In this document: positions 46,758 to 56,255 of the stretch, piece after piece
How the letters are laid out: the number at the start of each line of letters is the position of its first letter
Numbering within the stretch: position 1 is the stretch's first letter
NCBI RefSeq assembly: GCF_000143415.4
Contig: NW_003314271.1
Coordinates: forward strand, 2,609,729-2,673,728
Direction of reading: 5' to 3'
DNA length: 64,000 nt
DNA from: Selaginella moellendorffii
Lineage: Eukaryota; Streptophyta; Lycopodiopsida; Selaginellales; Selaginellaceae
The notes under the pieces: generated by a model
What the model was told of the DNA's origin: nothing
What the model saw: the letters and a program-made list of their open reading frames with translations, nothing else
The model's database searches: none
Program-made: the position numbers and the translations under genes

Positions 46758-48269
46758 CTAGAAGTCTCTGGGATCCACGAAAACAGGGGAGCCCATGGGC
46801 AAATCCATCCAATTCTCACCCGAATCGGGCGTGGCAGTGACGGTGGCGCCGGTGTTCTTGATCCCCACCAAGTCCTTGACACACCACAGATCGTCCATGG
46901 TGGACAAGCTCTTCCAATGCGGCACCGATCCGAGCAGAGGGTCCGCCGCCCCCATCTCCGCCGCCACCACCGCGCAGCCATTCCGCCGCGCCACATTCCT
47001 CGCGTTCTTGCACAGCGCCGCCACCAGCTCGCCCGATCGCGCGCCGCCGCCCGCGATCCCGAAGAGGAAGTGGATCCCAAACGGCTGGAACACGTCCGGG
47101 AAGGAGGAGATTCGCAGCCACGGCAGCGCGCGATCCAGCGCCCGCGACGCCGCCGCCGCCGCGCGGATCCGCCACGGCGCGCCGCTCACCTCCAGCGTGA
47201 AGATCTCGTTCGTCTTCCACACGCTCACCACCGCCCACGAGCTAAACACCCCCTCGAGCAGCTTCTTCACGGAGACTTGGCGGCGGGGATGGCGGCGGTC
47301 CAGCGGCGCCGCCATGCCCGAGCTCGGCGTTGATTCGGCCTTGAGCGTGGCGAGCCAGGTCCCCGCGCAGCAGCGGGCGTTGCCCACGATGGAATCGATG
47401 TCCGCGGCGGGGAAGAAATCGGTGGCGCCGCTGTAGCAGCGGTAGATCTCGGCGGCGTCGGCGGGCGCCAGGCGCGTGAGGCGGATGTGGGAGGGAATCG
47501 ATTCCCAGTGCTGGAACACGGGGTGGACGAGGATGCTGGGGCTGCGCACCGGGCGGAATTGGAGCTTGCCCACGAACAGCCCCGACGACGCGACGTTGCT
47601 CTTCTCGGTCATCATGTAGGCGTAGGCGGCGCCCTTGTCGCGGCACCACTGCTCGATCCTCCTCGCCAGCGCCAGGCCGATCCCTTTCCTCCTGAAACCA
47701 GCGATCAGTCATCGTCAGAGAAAATCGCCAAGAAACAAGGAAGCGAGAGAAGAATCTCGTCCTGTCAAGGGACAATCAAGAACAAGGGAGAGGAAGCGAT
47801 GGAGGGAAATTCCTCTCGATCGATCGATACCTGTGGAGCGGCGACACCCGGAGGCCGAGAATGTAGGCGCAGCGAGCGCGAATGGCCGATTCCTTGCCGC
47901 TGCCACCGCTCAGCCGCTTCCTGCCGCACACCATCTCTTTGATCCCCGCCCGGATCACTCCCACAATCTCCTCGCCAATCTCGGCGACCTGGAAATCAAG
48001 AACATCAAGAAACCATCCATGGCGGCCGAGAAAAAGGTAATGGAAGCCCGATCGATCGACCGGTGGAGGAGGAGGGAATTGGAATTGGAGGAGGGATTCC
48101 CTACCAGCATTGTGTAGAGCGCGAAATGCCGCACCCTCCCCAGCGGATCGCCCATGGAATCCGCGAAGAGCGACATGGAACCGCTCGGCCCGGCGTCGCA
48201 CAGCCGCTCTAGCTCCTCCACTCGCCTCGCGTCGCCCAAAGGATCATACTTCCTCACGCGCAGCTCCAT
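46758..48269 (-). CDS. HLS1: HOOKLESS1-like GNAT-family N-acetyltransferase
   Basis: Three exons (48269-48105, 47988-47831, 47691-46758) give 418 aa, close to the usual length for this plant family. The N-terminal GNAT domain starts with VRKYDPLGDARRVEELERLC and GPSGSMSLFADSMGDPLGRV. The acetyl-CoA loop is split by intron 2 at LGLRVSPLHRRKGIG (Q/RxxGxG/A type). The plant-specific C-terminal part keeps SSWAVVSVWKTNEIFTLEVS, FQPFGIHFLFGIAGGG, RNGCAVVAAEMGAADPL, SVPHWKSLSTMDDLWCVK and the ending FVDPRDF. In Arabidopsis HLS1 links ethylene, auxin and light signalling in apical-hook formation and has been connected to histone acetylation. A role outside seed plants is inferred. A TATA-like box lies at 48465-48472. 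Confidence 0.9.
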
Positions 48270-48464
48270 CTCTCCCTCTCCCTTCCACGAAAGAAACAAA
48301 TCCAAAGATTACTCCACCACGATTCCTCTCTCCTCTCTCTCGCGGGAGATATCCTCGCAAAAAAGGAGTGGCTCGCTCGTATCGATGTCGCGAAAATCCT
48401 CTCGACGCTAGAAAAGATCGCTTGGAGCTCTCTGTTGGAGAGAGCAAGCGTGGCGCTGGCTACG

Positions 48465-48472
48465 CTATATAG
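48465..48472 (-). promoter_or_regulatory. TATA-like box of the HLS1-like gene
   Basis: CTATATAG, palindromic, about 195 bases upstream of the HLS1-like start codon. Position suits a core promoter with a leader of roughly 165 bases. Confidence 0.4.
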
Positions 48473-49347
48473 CAACGCGGGACAGCAAGAGAACAAACAA
48501 GCCACGCTAAAAAAATAAAAATAAAATTAAAAACCAGGACCAACACAACACAAAGCAAGAAGAAGCAAGCAAAGCCAAACCGAAGACTGGCGATGGACGG
48601 GCATTTTTTCGGTACTACAAACCAAAGGACTGATTCATTGCACTGTATGCAGCAAATGCCCGCTGAAGGCATCTGCGGCGCGCGGGGATTGGACAGCAAC
48701 TCGCCCGTGGCGCAGGCCACACGTCTTACAACACATGGAGAATTTTAGGGCTCTCGCCTCTGCGTGTGTGGTTTTTCTCCCCATGAATGTGGGGATATGA
48801 TATGATACCGGGCGGCATCCGGGGGCGGGCAAGTGCACGTTGCGGGGTGGAGCGACTCGAACGCCCGTCGTAGCCGCTCCGTGCCCTAAAACAACGTACG
48901 GACAGCGGAAATTTTTCCCCCTTGCCGAGCATCAAGGGGGCGGGAACAATGATTTGTGTTCGTTGCTTTTGTTCCTCTGGAACGAGCAAGCAAGCAAAAT
49001 GCCGTGGGGAAGGATTGCTTTTGTGTCTTGGTGGTAGCAACGAAAAAAAAAAAGGCTAGCCTAAGCTTATACCTATATCCTTGCTATCTATCTATCTGTC
49101 TATCTATCTATCAAGAAGGTACTACTCTGGAATTTTCTTAGGGATAATCAAGCCATGCGTCCGTATACTTTTTCGCGCCAATGAGAACTTTGACCCGTGT
49201 TTGACTCATGTGAAGTGGCGCAACGTTAGCGTCGTAGGCTAATTTCCAGCAGGTCGCAGGATCGACTCTGATATGCTAACAGAACCATGCAGGTTAACAC
49301 TAATGAATTCGTATATTCGTTTGCGAGGAAGGAAGATATTCGCCCCT
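48473..49347. other. Intergenic region, nothing specific seen
   Basis: Sequence between the HLS1-like promoter and the 3' end of the cytochrome b5 gene. It has a short TATC/TGTC microsatellite-like run (about 49085-49110) and no credible coding region on either strand. Confidence 0.4.
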
Positions 49348-49913
49348 TCACGAGCTTGGGTCCTCGGGGATTTTCTTCTTGCCGAAGAACTGGAGCGCGA
49401 ATGCCAAGCACAGCAGCAGCAGCGGCACCACGTACTTCAGGAACACGCTCGGCCGATCCGCCGGATCAATCGCGAGAGGGCGCATCACGGGCTCCTCCTC
49501 CTCCTCCTCCACCGCGGATCGCTTCGCGGGCCTGGAATCCTTGTCGCCGGCGTAGCCCTCCACGAATCCCACCAGGAATTGCTCCATTTGCTCCTTGGCA
49601 CTGTCGCTGTGCCCGACCTCCTCGAAATCTTGACTCGCGTCTTTGCCTATAAGGAAGGAGATGAAACATCGATCGAATTTGGGAGATTTTGTGGAGAAAT
49701 CCGCGGTTACCTGCGACGGCCAGCAAGGCATCCTCGCCTCCGGGATGATCCACCAGGAAATTCGTCACGTCATACACCTATGGACGCCATAGCTAAGCTC
49801 AGCACTCTTTTCTTCTTGGGTGATTAGCAGCTAATTACCTTGCCATTTATGATGAACCAGCAGTCCGTCGCGGATTTGTGCTTGGCGACCTCTGCCGCGC
49901 TGAGATCGCCCAT
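49348..49913 (-). CDS. Tail-anchored cytochrome b5
   Basis: Three exons (49913-49839, 49777-49711, 49646-49348) give 146 aa. The heme domain fills residues 5-80: AAEVAKHKSATDCWFIINGK, VYDVTNFLVDHPGGEDALL with the first axial histidine in HPGG, and EEVGHSDSAKEQM with the second histidine. A linker rich in glutamate follows. A C-terminal hydrophobic segment (SVFLKYVVPLLLLCLAFALQ) ends with a short basic tail, the tail-anchor layout of ER cytochrome b5. It supplies electrons to fatty-acid desaturases, hydroxylases and some P450s. Intron positions and phases are clean. The start codon is 75 bases from the divergent SWSAP1-like start, so the pair shares a very short promoter. Confidence 0.9.
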
Positions 49914-49980
49914 GAATCCAATCGCGAAAAAAAAAGGATCTGTAAACCCTTAGCATTTTAACATTTTATTTCCACCCTTT

Positions 49981-49988
49981 TAGGGTTT
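49981..49988 (+). promoter_or_regulatory. Telo-box directly before the SWSAP1-like start
   Basis: TAGGGTTT abuts the ATG of the SWSAP1-like gene. The same TAGGGTTTATG word occurs at 53201-53211 before QQT1/GPN2. Because the cytochrome b5 gene diverges from here, the box could serve both genes. Confidence 0.4.
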
Positions 49989-51007
49989 ATGGGCGCGCTA
50001 CTACACAAGTTCTTTCTGGATCGTGGTCGCGCGATCGCTCCGGATGAAAATGCCAGCGATGGTGTGGATTCGGTGCTTCTCACGGGGCCATCTTGCTCGT
50101 AAGCTAGATGTCGCTCTTGCGATCGCCTTCTTTTTTCTTTCTTTTTCTCTAGAGGAAAAACGACGCTGCTCTTCCACTTCGCGATCAATCTCGTCTCCGA
50201 GCAGGGATTGTCCAACGTTGTGATCATTTGCAAGCGCAGTAGCATGGAGAATGATCCTCCATCTTTACCAGAGGCATGGCATTCTTTCTCTTGCTTTCCT
50301 TCTCTTTGAATGAATGTGAGATTCTATCAAGCAGGACTTGGACACCCAGCACTTGCGGAGGATTTCGTTCAAGTGAGGGCTCCATATCGATCGATCGATC
50401 CAAAGTTCCATCTGTGTATATAGGTACGTGAGCGACGACGAAGATCTGGACAAGTACTTTGCCGCGTTCCATCTCGCAAATCCATTGCCGCAAGCAGTGA
50501 TCATCGACAGCTTCTCGGAGTTCTTCGAGGACTGGTAAGCTTGCGCCGAAATTCCTTCCTCTCGCTTGAAAACTTTGTCTCTCTCACGCAGGATTTACGA
50601 AGACGATGGAGGCGATGGACAGCCTCTGGAAGTTGCCATGGTCGACTCCCTCGCACTTTGCCTGAACGCAATGGAACACGCAAGGTATAGCTCTTAAATC
50701 TCTTCTCCAGTTTATAATCTCAAGCTTTGTAGCAAAGAATCTCCATCGGAGCAGGCTTGCAAGCTTGTGATCTCGGATTTATCAGACGAAGCTGCGAGCT
50801 ACATGTACATCTACAAGAAATACCTCTCTCGAGTCTTTGTCATCAAAAGTAAGCTCAAGCTTCCTTGTTCTACGATCTTCCGTTCGCCAAATTGCAGGGG
50901 TAGACTCCTCAAAGTTTTTCTTGTCCGAGGAGTGCAAAGAAAATGCTGGCTACGCTCGCTACACATTTAACGGCGGACCAGTTCAACTTGATGAACTAGT
51001 CGTTTGA
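49989..51007 (+). CDS. SWSAP1: SWSAP1-like RecA-fold ATPase
   Basis: Seven exons (49989-50098, 50153-50273, 50335-50372, 50424-50534, 50592-50684, 50733-50848, 50898-51007) give 232 aa with consistent phases. Walker A is TGPSCSGKTTLLFHFA, split by intron 1. A Walker B-like strand is QAVIIDSFSEFFED. The segment LDTQHLRRISFKYVSDDEDL aligns by memory with the LDPMRLQKIRFQY region of human SWSAP1, the ATPase that pairs with a SWIM-domain protein (SWS1/ZSWIM7) to support RAD51/DMC1 filaments in homologous recombination. The length also fits. The middle intron must start with GC (50274-50275) for the frame to hold. Other small RecA-like ATPases are possible, so orthology is not certain. Confidence 0.6.
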
Positions 51008-51106
51008 TCCAAAAGTCCAAAATCTTAGAAATCGAAGTGGACTTTTGGAAATAAGCTTTACACAAACTTTAATTTTTTTAATTAAAAGAAAAGCGTTAAA
51101 GAGAGG

Positions 51107-51178
51107 AGGAGGAAGCCAGAATTGAACTAGCGACCCATCGGACTGCAGCCGATTGCTCTACCGCTGAGCTATACCTCC
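51107..51178 (-). tRNA. tRNA-Cys (GCA)
   Basis: A 72-base cloverleaf on the minus strand. The D arm is GCTC/GAGC. The anticodon stem ATCGG/CCGAT encloses the loop CTGCAGT, giving anticodon GCA. The T arm GCTAG/CTGGC encloses TTCAATT. Discriminator base 73 is T, as cysteine identity requires. The acceptor stem GGAGGTA/TTCCTCC has one T-T mismatch at pair 6-67. The internal A box TAGCTCAGCGG and B box GTTCAATTC fit pol III consensus, and T runs follow within 20 bases. There is no intron. The mismatch and the non-standard T arm (plant nuclear tRNA-Cys usually has GTTCGAACC) make it a divergent copy; it may or may not be active. Confidence 0.8.
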
Positions 51179-51243
51179 ATTACTGTAAATCATAACTAAT
51201 CACTACAATAATAAATTTTGTGCGTTATAGGAAGGGAGAAAAT

Positions 51244-51906
51244 TCAGAATTTGGAACGAACACGAGCGATCGTTTCCTTGTCGAGAAAAAACGTTTTTTG
51301 CAGCACCTCGTCTGGAACTTGGGGCCCAAACATGGACCTCGCGATGAACTGGATCCCCGGAAACTGGGAGTTGAGCGTGACAATGAGCTTGGCACGCGAT
51401 CCCCCGGTGCTCATCTGCCAGTGGAGGAGACCCCTGGGGACGATCATCACCTCTCCTCTGCGGATCACTTTAGCGAACAGCCTGCCGGTGGAGCTCACCA
51501 CCGCCGCGTAGACACTGCCCCTCTCTACGTAGACGAGCTCCGAGGCGCGGGGGTGGACGTGAGGGACAATGATCCCTCCCACATCGATGTCGAGCCTGGC
51601 CACGGAGAGGCCCAGAGTGTTGAGGCCCGGGAAGCGCTGGACTGTTCCAAAGATTGCGCCAGCGCGGTCGATGCTGCTAATGTTGGCCGACGGCACCAGG
51701 CCGGAGTAGACAAAGTCGTCCACGGTGACGAGCGCCGGGTTCTTGCAAGGAAAGCCGGTGATGTTGACGCCGGCGGTGAGGTCCGCGATGCAGAAGTCCT
51801 GGAGAGGATCCGGGTCGGATGATACCACTGACAGAAACACGACTGTCACGATCGCGAACGAAAGCAGTACTGGAGTTCCCAACGAATGCATCCTGAAAGA
51901 ATCCAT
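51244..51906 (-). CDS. Germin-like protein
   Basis: Intronless, 220 aa, normal for the family. The signal peptide is PVLLSFAIVTVVFLSVVSSD, followed by DPLQDFCIAD, the standard mature N-terminus. Conserved phrases are FPCKNPALVTVDDFVYSGL and FPGLNTLGLSVARLDIDVGG. Germin box 1 is PHVHPRASELVYVERG, with both histidines and the glutamate of the manganese site. Box 2 is GEVMIVPRGLLHWQMS, keeping the third histidine; the usual asparagine four residues later is serine. The protein is extracellular, a hexameric cupin in known members, with superoxide dismutase or oxalate oxidase activity in some. A second start at 51891 is equally good. Activity cannot be predicted. Confidence 0.9.
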   Translation of the reverse strand: MDSFRMHSLGTPVLLSFAIVTVVFLSVVSSDPDPLQDFCIADLTAGVNITGFPCKNPALVTVDDFVYSGLVPSANISSIDRAGAIFGTVQRFPGLNTLGLSVARLDIDVGGIIVPHVHPRASELVYVERGSVYAAVVSSTGRLFAKVIRRGEVMIVPRGLLHWQMSTGGSRAKLIVTLNSQFPGIQFIARSMFGPQVPDEVLQKTFFLDKETIARVRSKF

Positions 51907-52325
51907 CCTGGATGTAAGACCAGAGACGAGTGTTAGCGTGAGTGAAATGAATTGATGAGCTGCGCAAGAACTTTGAAAGCACCTGAAAATCGTGAGCGGA
52001 CACTCTCCAGGACATCATAAATACCACTGCAACCGTACCAAAGCTTTGGTTCAGTGCGTTCTCTGGCTGTCATTCCACCACAGTGGGGCGCAGCAAAGCT
52101 TATAGAGAATCTGCGAGCAACAGAAAAAGTGAACAGGATGATTTAGTTCAAGAGGCTACCTCACGACAATTGACAATTTGACACGGTCGACCGAGACAAA
52201 TTTATCCTGTAGGTCGATCGAATGTTTTAACAGGAAAACCATGAAGACAATAAACACAGTGGAGCATAACTTCCCAAAGTGGTCACACTATGGAAAGGAT
52301 GCTGGGTCAGGGAAAAAGACATATA

Positions 52326-52898
52326 TCACGCAGCTCTAGCTCCATGGGACTGGACAGGATCGAAACTTTGGGTTGCTCTAGATTCTATCACTTCCCTGAG
52401 TCGTCTAAGTTGCTCCTCCTGCCGTGTTCGTTGTTGCTCCTTGAGCGCCTCTCGCCTGCGATCTAAGAACTCCATCCTGTGGAAAGAAAGAAAAAACCAT
52501 CACTCTCACCGACAAAGGATCGCCCAACTCACTCTTTGGCTAGTCCCACGCGGAAGAATGCCTTCCTTGTCTCTGTCACCATATCCACGCCAGAATCACT
52601 GCGATCCTCGCTTCTGGAATACGTGTAAGGGTCATTTACTCTTCTACTGACACGAAAATGGAAATAGAAGATTCCATCAAGCCAAGACTCAAGAGAACAA
52701 CAAAACGCACAAACCTTACCGCGATTCTCCTGAGGACGACGCTGAATCGCCGCAAAGTGGAGTGGCATTCTTGTATTGCCTCACGCAGCGAGCCTGGAAA
52801 TATGGTCAACAGTGTTGAGATCCAAGAGAGGGGAAAGAAACCTGCTGAGAAATGTCGATCCCGGCGAGGCAAAGCGGCAGCCCCGACCCTAGCGTCAT
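52326..52898 (-). CDS. Small unrecognised four-exon protein
   Basis: Exons 52898-52842, 52793-52720, 52613-52533 and 52476-52326 join in phase to give 120 aa. The first part reads MTLGSGLPLCLAGIDISQQ followed by ARCVRQYKNATPLCGDS. The second half is charged and helical (METRKAFF-like VTETRKAFFRVGLAKE, then DRRREALKEQQRTRQEEQLR), likely a coiled coil. I do not recognise the family. Four clean GT-AG junctions with preserved frame make it a credible gene. It diverges from QQT1/GPN2, with 315 bases between the start codons. Confidence 0.6.
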
Positions 52899-53200
52899 CC
52901 CTGATCAAGATCGAATGCGATCGCCCCGCTGCAGCTGCGGAAGATCGGGAATGCACACCCGGAGAAGGCGATGGAGCTCCCACGGCCGCGATCGCGATGG
53001 CCGATCGGTGACGCTATGTCCTCGCCAAACCCTGATCTAAAGAGAAATTGGGAAGAACAACGGTGTTTTTTTTTCCTTCTCCCGCCGTTGTATTGTCTGA
53101 CAAATCCTGACCGTCCAATCCGTCGCCTAGTAATATTCCGTAATTAAATACTGCGCTTATCCTAGCCGTCCACATCAACAAAGAGCCCTAAATATTTTTC

Positions 53201-53208
53201 TAGGGTTT
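53201..53208 (+). promoter_or_regulatory. Telo-box directly before QQT1/GPN2
   Basis: TAGGGTTT followed at once by an out-of-frame ATG (53209) and five bases later by the true ATG (53214). The arrangement repeats that at 49981. Confidence 0.4.
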
Positions 53209-53213
53209 ATGCG

Positions 53214-54744
53214 ATGGTGTTTGGGCAAATCGTCATAGGCCCGCCCGGATCCGGGAAGACGACTTACTGCAATGGTTTCCAGCAATTCCTCGGTCTCATT
53301 GGGAGGTAAGCGTCGCGCGATCGCGAATGCGGGGGTTTCTTATAGCGAAGTTTTGTGTCAGGAAAACCGCGGTGATCAATCTCGATCCGGCCAATGACTG
53401 GCTACCGTAAGTTTGCGCTAGAATGTGAGCAAAGAGTGATGGAATTGTTTTTTCAAAGGTATGAGTGTGCTGTAAATATTGCGGAGCTCGTGAGGCTGGA
53501 AGATGTAATGAATCAATACAACTTGGGGCCAAATGGAGGTGAGAGTTTGCTTTGGACTTGGTTTCTAGCTTATTTTCTGGAGTTTTTGCAGGTCTAATCT
53601 ACTGCATGGATTACTTGATGATGAATATAGACTGGCTCAAGAACAAGCTCAAGCCTTTAGAAAAAGGTACTGCTTTCGCTCAAATGCGGTTTCGCTCATG
53701 CTTGCCTTTTGGCTTAGATCACTACTTTCTCTTTGATTTTCCCGGTCAAGTCGAGCTCTTCACACTACACAGCAACGCCAAGAAAGTAATCGACGAGATG
53801 ACAACCAAGTGGGATTATCGGGTGAGCTCTCGTTTTACTTTTATTTCTAGATTTTCCATTGATACTCTGATTTTAGTTCTTATATCGCTGAAATTCGCAG
53901 CTTGTGTGCAGTTGGCCGCTGTCCACCTTGTTGACGCTCACTTGTGCAGCGATCCTGGGAAGTTTATTTCGGCGTCACTTTTATCACTAAACACAATGAT
54001 GCATCTGGAGCTTCCGCATGTAAACGTCCTCTCGAAGATCGATCTTATCGAACANNNNNNNNNNNNNNNNNNNNNNNNNNNNNNNNNNNNNNNNNNNNNN
54101 NNNNNNNNNNNNNNNNNNNNNNNNNNNNNNNNNNNNNNNNNNNNNNNNNNNNNNAACTTGGTGAGATCTTCGCTCGTTATCGCTATTTATCGATTTTGAG
54201 ACGCGTCTCATTCGTGCGAGACGTCTGCAGCGTACAATTTGGAGTTCTACACAGACCTTCAAGACTTGAGCTACTTGGTGGATCATTTGGATCAAAATCC
54301 CCGCATGGCTAAGTACAGGTAACGCTTCTATTGACCTTGCTTTCGAACTTTGAAGAACATACTCGCAGGAAACTAACCGAGGGTCTCTGTGAGCTTGTGG
54401 GCGATTACTCGCTGGTCAGCTTTACAACACTGAACATCCAGGTGAGTTTTTCAACCTCGTTTGCCGCTTGAATGTAGGAGCAAGAGATTTTTATTTACAG
54501 GACAAAGAGAGTGTGGCTGATCTCATGAAACGAGTCGACAAATGCAATGGCTACATCTTTTCAGGAATCGAAGGAAACATGAGAGAGTTCAGCAAAATTG
54601 CTGCTGGGCCTCTTAACTGGGACTACTACAGATATCCTTTTTTCCTATCAATCTGTTTCTATCGTTTCTTTGTTTCTAGTCCCTCCTTGATCACTGGCAA
54701 ATACAAATGCTGCTGTTCAAGAAAAGTACATGGACGACAGTTAA
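53214..54744 (+). CDS. QQT1: GPN-loop GTPase 2 (QQT1), interrupted by an assembly gap
   Basis: Exons 53214-53305, 53362-53406, 53459-53538, 53592-53666, 53718-53821, 53912 into the gap, then 54231-54318, 54369-54441, 54501-54631 and 54705-54744. The G1 loop is [13 protein letters not shown]. The defining GPN tripeptide occurs in [16 protein letters not shown]. The G3 region is [13 protein letters not shown] and the G4 base-recognition motif is LSKIDLIE. C-terminal parts follow GPN2 ([18 protein letters not shown], then the ending [11 protein letters not shown]). GPN GTPases assist RNA polymerase II assembly and nuclear import; Arabidopsis QQT1 is needed for early embryo cell divisions. An out-of-frame ATG lies four bases upstream. 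The last intron (54632-54704) begins ATATCCTT and ends AC, matching the U12 type. Part of exon 6 and any exon in the gap are missing. Confidence 0.9.
54055..54154. other. Assembly gap (100 N)
   Basis: Exactly 100 N, the conventional placeholder for a gap of unknown size. It removes the coding sequence between the G4 motif and the C-terminal region of QQT1/GPN2. Confidence 0.95.
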
Positions 54745-56255
54745 CCGTATGGTATATTGGCCTACTTGTGCTGCGTCTGGACTCATTCTGAAAAACAAAA
54801 ACGGGATGCTTACTCTGGCGGCTACACTTGCGAGTCATGGCTCGCTCGCACGGGTGGAGACTACCTACTGATGCAGCCAGCTTATCTAAATATGATTTGG
54901 GAAAGGCCAACCACCGCCCGCTCCAAAAATTCCACAGGCTTGAGTTTTCTTGATGGCAGTAGAGGGATGGTCTGTACTTGTTGGCACTCCACGTGGCGAT
55001 GATGTAGATGCTGCATGGAAGGTGCAAGGGTAGCTGAAATCTTAAATAGTGGAAGCAATAAGGGAATCTTGTGTTTGAGATGAAATGCAATGATAGACAA
55101 CCATGAACACTGGCTCTAAATCATAAAGAGAATTTTTTCTAAAGTGAGGAATTTTTGTGTAGGTTGCAATCTGGATCTTCCTGTTGCCAAATTTATGGTT
55201 CTGTGAGTCTTATGTTTGAACCCATTTAGTGAGAGAAAATTTAGCGAATATTCCACTTCCGGTCTAAGATGAGGTAAACTGCCGGAGTTTCTGCTCATGA
55301 ATGGGTGTTCGTTGCCCCTTAAACAACACACTAACAGGGAGATCTTCAAAGCTTGTAGTAGGCTTATGTACTTCAAGAACTATGGAGCTGTTTGCATTTG
55401 CATGATAACTTATCAGCAAATAACAGAAGTTGATAAGTAAGGGATATTGCAAAGATGTTTGTGCTGTTCTTCCCGGTAAATTTTGCAGTTGCCAGTGATT
55501 TCCAATTGGCCATTCAGGTGTTTTATCGTCAAGCCTCATCAAGAACATTGTTGTGAGACATCAAGCTCCAGTTCTTGTGCTCTAGATTTTCTACATGGGC
55601 ATCTACGAGTCCTGATCATTTTAACAAGTGTCACTATTTTTTACAAAGTGTGTTAAATATATGTGCCATCAAGAAAAAACATTTCCTTCACACCCAAAGT
55701 GGCATCTCATCTTGTCCAAAATTGATTACTCTAGAAGAAAGAGAATAAGAAATGAAGAAACACTGATTGTAAACCACTTCTATGTTTATGTCATGTTTTA
55801 TGGCATTGTACAAGCTTAGTGCTATTTATTTATTCTACCATCATTTCATAATCACAATAATTTGTTTCATGTTGCAAATAGCAACGTACTATTTATTAAT
55901 ATATTTAATAATCCTTAAATTTATAAAATTAATTAATAAAAATGTTTATAAAAGTTTGAAAATTATAAATATGCTTATAAATTATAAATACAAGATTAAT
56001 AAAATAAATAATAGATTATCTAAGAATATTCTAGATATATCCACTACCACCCCTACATTTTTGCTTAAGAAAACTAAAACCATTTAATATACACTACAAC
56101 CTAAGACCTCTTTTTTCTTTAAACTTATAGTCAAAACAATTTCAGCAATAAATAATTGTTTTTAGTGAAGATTACAATTTAACTTTTTGGTATATCCTTA
56201 AATCCCTTATGATTTATATATAAAAAAACTAGCAGTAGATAAAGGTAAACGAAAA
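54745..56255. other. Transition from gene island to AT-rich DNA
   Basis: The QQT1/GPN2 3' side has moderate GC up to about 55.1 kb; AT content then rises steadily. No coding region, RNA or intact repeat was recognised. Confidence 0.45.

Noticed and set aside
46659-47942. Long plus- and minus-strand frames rich in arginine and alanine
   Set aside because: Shadows of the GC-rich third exon of the HLS1-like gene; the real frame carries all family motifs.
51107-51178. Reading the tRNA as an organelle-derived tRNA-Asn
   Set aside because: The anticodon is GCA and base 73 is T, both of cysteine type, and the A and B boxes fit a nuclear pol III gene; origin is left as an open question only.
53987-54295. 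Frames spanning the N run
   Set aside because: Continuity across 100 N cannot be assumed; only the flanking exons are supported.
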